Below, piece after piece: positions 59,690-64,000 of a DNA stretch of 64,000 nucleotides. Location of the stretch: assembly GCA_000729835.1 (NCBI GenBank), contig JFHB01000161.1, forward strand, positions 1 to 64,000. Direction: 5' to 3'. The DNA comes from Atkinsonella hypoxylon. Its lineage: Eukaryota > Ascomycota > Sordariomycetes > Hypocreales > Clavicipitaceae. The notes below the pieces were generated by a model. It saw nothing but the letters and a program-made list of their open reading frames with translations, did not search any database and had not been told where the DNA came from. The number at the start of each line of letters is the position of its first letter. The first letter of the stretch is position 1. Made by a program: the position numbers and the translations under genes.

Positions 59690-62380
59690 CCCTCCTTAAG
59701 CTTAAAAAGCTAAAATTGCAATATTTAAGATAGAGCAACTTTAGAAGGAGCTTAGTGGAAGGAATTATGTTCCTTTTACTAATAAAGAACTTAAAACTAT
59801 ATACTAATTCTATAAATTTTACTGCTAAAATCTAGATTTTTAGATTTAAAAAAGGGATCTTATACTTTAGAAGAAAAGAAGCTTATTACTTTATTTTGCT
59901 TACTATAAATTTATTAATAAATAGCTTAAATTATATAACTAACCTAAGCTAGTAGAACTACCTTCTTACTAAAATACTATTAATGCTCTTATAGTATAGT
60001 AGGTATAGAGGTAGGTTAATAGAATTATTAATAAGGCTAAATCTACTAAACTTCTTATAGATTTACTAATAGTAATACTAAAAGGAAAAGCTAAAGCTAG
60101 ATTATCTAGATCTAATAGCTTAGGAGATACTATCTATAAAGCTAGTGCTAGTTCTACCTAAAATATTAAAGGAAAGTAAGTATAAAGATCTAGATTTATA
60201 CTACTTACTAAAGACCTAGATCTATTAAATATACCTTAAACTACTAAAAAGAACTTACTAATTAAAGAACTAACTAAAATCTTACTACTTTTATAGGCTT
60301 ATTAAAGGTTTTATACCTTTAAGCTAAAGTATAAAGTAAAGGAAGCAGTAAATCTACTTAAAAAAAAGAACCCCTTATTAAAATAGCTTATAGGTTTTTC
60401 TATAGAAATTAGTAAGTAAATTAGTAGAATTAAAGAAGAATTAATTAATAAAATTAGTAAATTATAGAGAGAATTAAATAATAAAATTACTGCTCTTTAG
60501 GTAGAGTAATAATACTTAGCTTAAAAGATAAAAACTATACTTAAGCTTTAGGATAAATATAATAGATAATACTATATTTAATAAGGCTTCTAGCTTAAGA
60601 ATTATAGGTAAAGGGCTTTTAATTCTTACTTACCTCTAAAAAATAACTAGAACTAAAAGTAAAGTTAGAAGCAACCCTTAAGTAAAAGAAACTATATAAT
60701 ATAGAGATACCTTAAACACTTTAGTACTTTTCTAAAAGAATAAAAGCTACTATAATTTCTAAAGAATCTATTAAAGTAATACTATAATAGTAAAGCTAAG
60801 AAGAGCTAAGATACTAAAAAAGACTAAGATTAAGTATTTAGTAACTTTAAATATTAGTATATAAATTAATAAGTACTATACTATATTAAAAACAATAATC
60901 TCTAGCTAAATCTAGTAAATAAAAGGCTAAATCTATATTAAGAATAGAATAACTAAGGCAATATATAGTTTTAAACCTCTAAGAAATAGATAGATTCTAT
61001 ATAGAAAATTACTAATATTAGTTACTTTAAACTCTTTAACAATAGAAATATCTATAAGCTAATTTTATATAAAGAAAAGTACACTATTTTCTATAATATA
61101 GAGCTATAGATTTAAGCTGTTAAAGACTACTATAGCTATAGTGCAATTAATGCCTAAGAAGCTATTTACATTAAGCTCTAAACTCTCTTTAAAAGGAATA
61201 TATTAATATAGTATAAGTAGCATCTAGATTACTATAAAAAAATAGCTATTTTTAGCAGTTTAAACTCTATTTATACTGCTATCTATAAAGAATTTAGTAT
61301 ATAGATCTAGAATGTAATAATATAGCTAAATTTAACTAAGTTTATAGAGTAAAATATAATTAAAGAAAAATTATTTAGGGAATTTACCTCTAGAGTATTT
61401 TAATATACCTATATAAATAGTAAAACTATAGATCTTTAGCTCCTTTTAAGACTCTATTATAAGCTATACCTAGAATTATAATAGCTATATTTAATTTTAA
61501 TAGTAAAAGACCTAAGATCTATATATATTACTATAGTAAATAATAAGGTTAAGGATCTATAAGAATACCTTAAGGATTTAAGAAAACAATAAAAGTTAGA
61601 AGACTATAAGAAAGATATTAATGCTTACTATACTTAGAGTAAATCTAATAGTAAAAACTCTAAAAATAATAAAGTAGCTTAAGGTAATTAAGCTAACTAA
61701 AATAGAAGCAATAGTTAATTTTAGTTCTAATCTTTATTCTATAAAAATTACTAGAATAATTATACTTAATATTTACTGTAAAACTAAAGAAATTAGCTAT
61801 TAAGAGAGCAGTAACTCTAGCCTTAATAGAACTAGGATTTAAAGGCTAGCTAGAATTATTAGCTAGAGCTATAGTATCTTTAGTAGCTTTAATGTTTCTA
61901 ATAATAGAGCCTACTATAGAATAATAAGGAATATACCTATATAATAATATTTAAAGATAAATCTAACTAAAAAGACTATAAAAAGTACCTTAAAAGCTAT
62001 AGATATTAGCTAATAGAAGAAGAAGAAATAGTTAATACTAAGGAACTACTAATTAGCCTAGAATCTAACTTTATTAAAACCTATTTTACTAAAAGTAAAG
62101 AAAAGTAAAAAAAAAAGGTTTAAATAAAGGTAAACTAAAAGAATTTATAAAGAATCTAGATAGAGTAAGTAGTTAAAGCAGTTATAAAGCTATAGCTTAT
62201 TAAATCTAGTATTTTAAAGTTAAATTCCTTTCTAAAGATTTTTATTTAATTCTATAATAAAGAACTATTATATTAAATCTACCTAAATACTAAAACCTCT
62301 TTAGTGCTAGTTAATAAAGTATAGTTAACTTAGTTTAGTTAGAATATAAAATAGGCAAAAATAGAGCTAAAACTAGTTAC
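59690..62380 (+). pseudogene. Gypsy-A copy 2 gag remnant
   Basis: Plus-strand frame with a coiled-coil-like segment (about 60400-60540), helical capsid-like parts, and a Gln/Asn/Ser-rich region (about 61590-61860). An acidic patch follows near 62010. No zinc knuckle recognised. The uninterrupted Copia-A target CTCTA is at 61176-61180. At least some frame changes occur, so the limits are approximate. Confidence 0.6.
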
Positions 62381-62384
62381 TAAA

Positions 62385-62640
62385 GTGCAATTGTTCTTCT
62401 ATATCTCTAAGATAGCTACATTTAACTTCTATATCTCTAGATCTATATATAGCGTGCTTATAACTAGCTATTTTACAGTTATAGCTAATGTAATAAGTAA
62501 CCTAAAACTAAAGCTTCTTCTAGGTTTAACCTTTCTCTATAATTATAGTGTTAAAATTAATTTTATCTGCCCTAAAGCTACTATTAGGTTTATTTATAAT
62601 ATAGTTATAGAAATAGGTATCTTCTAGCTAATTTTAAAGA
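62385..62640 (+). pseudogene. Gypsy-A copy 2 protease-region remnant
   Basis: 80-codon open stretch nearly the same as 29964-30206 (minus) in copy 1. It contains LLLGLTFLYNYSVKINF, like the C-terminal half of a retropepsin. It has resisted stop formation in both copies because it holds few Gln/Trp codons. Confidence 0.6.
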
Positions 62641-62699
62641 TTCTATATTAGAATATAACAGCAGTATAAGCTATAATAATTCTACTAAAATTGTAGAAG

Positions 62700-64000
62700 T
62701 ATATTCTAGTTAAATAGAAGGAGGTACTAGCTAATAAAAAGGCTACTGCTTACTATATATACTTAAAATCCAACCTTATTCTAGATATATTGCTTAGTAT
62801 AACTAACTAGAAATAAATAGTAGCCTATAACTATTTAGATAAATTTATTATAATCTAAAAAAATTAAAAGGTTGCTTATCTTTAGTATAATAAAGAGCTT
62901 AAAGCTAACTATATAATTATAAACCTATTTAATTTATATATATATTTTTCTAAGGATATTACACCTAATAATAGTCTATTGCCTATAGAAGATTATAAGA
63001 TATAGGAAAAAGGTAATAGTAGTAGATTTAACTCTAAGAAAGTTAATAATAGTATCTTTATATATAGAATCTCTTATTCTAAGGATATACTATATATTTA
63101 TAATAAATATAAGGTTAAGGTAGAAAACTTAAACCTAAATATTACAGCTAAACTTATTAACTTAATAGATAAATACAATATTTATTGTAATAGAGGTATT
63201 ATTCCTATACCTAAAGACTAGTATATAAAAGTAAATCTAGTAAATAGATAGTAGAAGCAGCTAAAACCTATTTAAATCTACCTACTAGAAGCTAAAGATA
63301 AAGCTAAATTAAATAAGGTTTATAATAAGCTATATTTAAGTAGAAAGATATTATATTTAAACAACCTAGTAGCTATAGCCTACTTTACCTTTATAGTGTA
63401 GATTAAAACCTTAACAGAAAGAAAAGAATAAGTTATAGTTAATATAAAGCTACTTAATAGTGTAGTAATACTAAATATATACCCTTTACTAAATTAATTA
63501 AATATTATAGTAGATATATATAGTAAGAAGATATTTTTACTCTTTAATATATTAAGGTTTTTCTACTAGCTTTCTATTAAATAAGAGCACTAATCTTATA
63601 TAGTAGTAATATTAAAATAAGGATTAAAAGTATTAAATATAGCGCTTATAGGCTTTAAGAATATACTAGCTTTTACTTAATAGTATATAAACTAATTATT
63701 TTAAAAGCATTAGTATTTTATATAAATTTATATTAATAACATTATTATATTCTTTAACTTTACTAAAGACTACCTTATATACCTTAATATAGTCTTATTA
63801 ATTCTAGAGAAAAATAAGTTAATAATAGCTATAAAGAAGTTATTTATAGGCTATTTAGCTATTTAGCTGTTAGGTTTTATTGTTAATAGTAATAAAATTA
63901 TTAATATAAATAATAAACTAAAAGCTTTTTAAAAACTTAAGTTTCTAGTAGATCTTATAAATCTAAAGACCTTTATTAATATAGCTAGCTTTTTATAGAA
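62700..64000 (+). pseudogene. Gypsy-A copy 2 RT remnant (truncated by the window)
   Basis: The RT catalytic box reads YINNIIIF at 63729-63752 (YIDD expected), followed by ILEKNKLIIAIKK and LLGFIVNSN, matching fungal Gypsy RT. RNase H, integrase, chromodomain and the downstream ORF should lie beyond 64000. Confidence 0.8.

Larger units (their letters stand above)
59308..64000 (+). mobile_element. Gypsy-A copy 2, running off the right edge
   Basis: 5' LTR at 59308, then gag, protease region and RT on plus up to the window end. Collinear with Gypsy-A copy 1 in reverse, but without its insertions, so it shows several undisturbed sites. The presumed left target duplication is ATTAC (59303-59307), which cannot be checked because the 3' end lies outside. 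Heavily mutated. Confidence 0.9.

Overview
The window is a block of dead retrotransposons from a filamentous ascomycete (Pezizomycotina). Two things point there: the families are typical fungal Ty3/Gypsy chromoviruses and Ty1/Copia elements, and the sequence carries the mark of repeat-induced point mutation (RIP). It is very AT-rich, TpA is everywhere where CpA/TpG is expected, and nearly every reading-frame break is TAA or TAG at a place where the family has Gln or Trp. I see no intact gene, tRNA, rRNA or CRISPR. The genus cannot be told from this.

Layout. Five families are present, named here for convenience. Gypsy-A is about 9.95 kb with 243-bp LTRs and a chromodomain. Gypsy-B is about 8.1 kb with 323-bp LTRs and a chromodomain. 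Copia-A is about 6.3 kb with 315-bp LTRs. Copia-B is about 7.8 kb with 695-706-bp LTRs. The fifth is a 553-bp TRIM with 173-bp LTRs. Copia-A copy 1 lies at 79-6389 (minus). Seventeen bases on begins one Gypsy-A (minus) whose LTR ends are at 6407 and 56139, both flanked by TATAT. Everything between is that element plus its insertions: a solo Gypsy-B LTR (6959-7281), Gypsy-B copy a (8382-16470), Copia-B copy a (18011-25840), the TRIM (27094-27646) and Copia-A copy 2 (31416-54374). Copia-A copy 2 itself holds Gypsy-B copy b (35962-51907) and a solo Copia-B LTR (52487-53181). Gypsy-B copy b holds Copia-B copy b (42894-50736). The nest is four levels deep, and every complete insertion has a matching 5-bp target duplication. 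For four insertions the uninterrupted target site can be read in another copy inside the same window.

Right of the nest, 56140-59307 is an AT-rich island with a 72-bp tandem repeat that reads as 24-residue protein repeats, palindromic TATATAC/GTATATA motifs and another solo Copia-B LTR. A second Gypsy-A copy (plus) starts at 59308 and runs off the window in its reverse transcriptase. The two Gypsy-A copies face away from each other.

Most of interest: a continuous frame of about 755 codons downstream of pol in Gypsy-A that I cannot assign; the degraded 24-residue-repeat frame in the island; a TRIM that shares its LTR-end hairpin layout with Gypsy-B; and patches that escaped RIP at Copia-A LTR ends. 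Domain calls rest on my reading of degraded translations, allowing TAA/TAG to stand for Gln/Trp; no similarity search was run.
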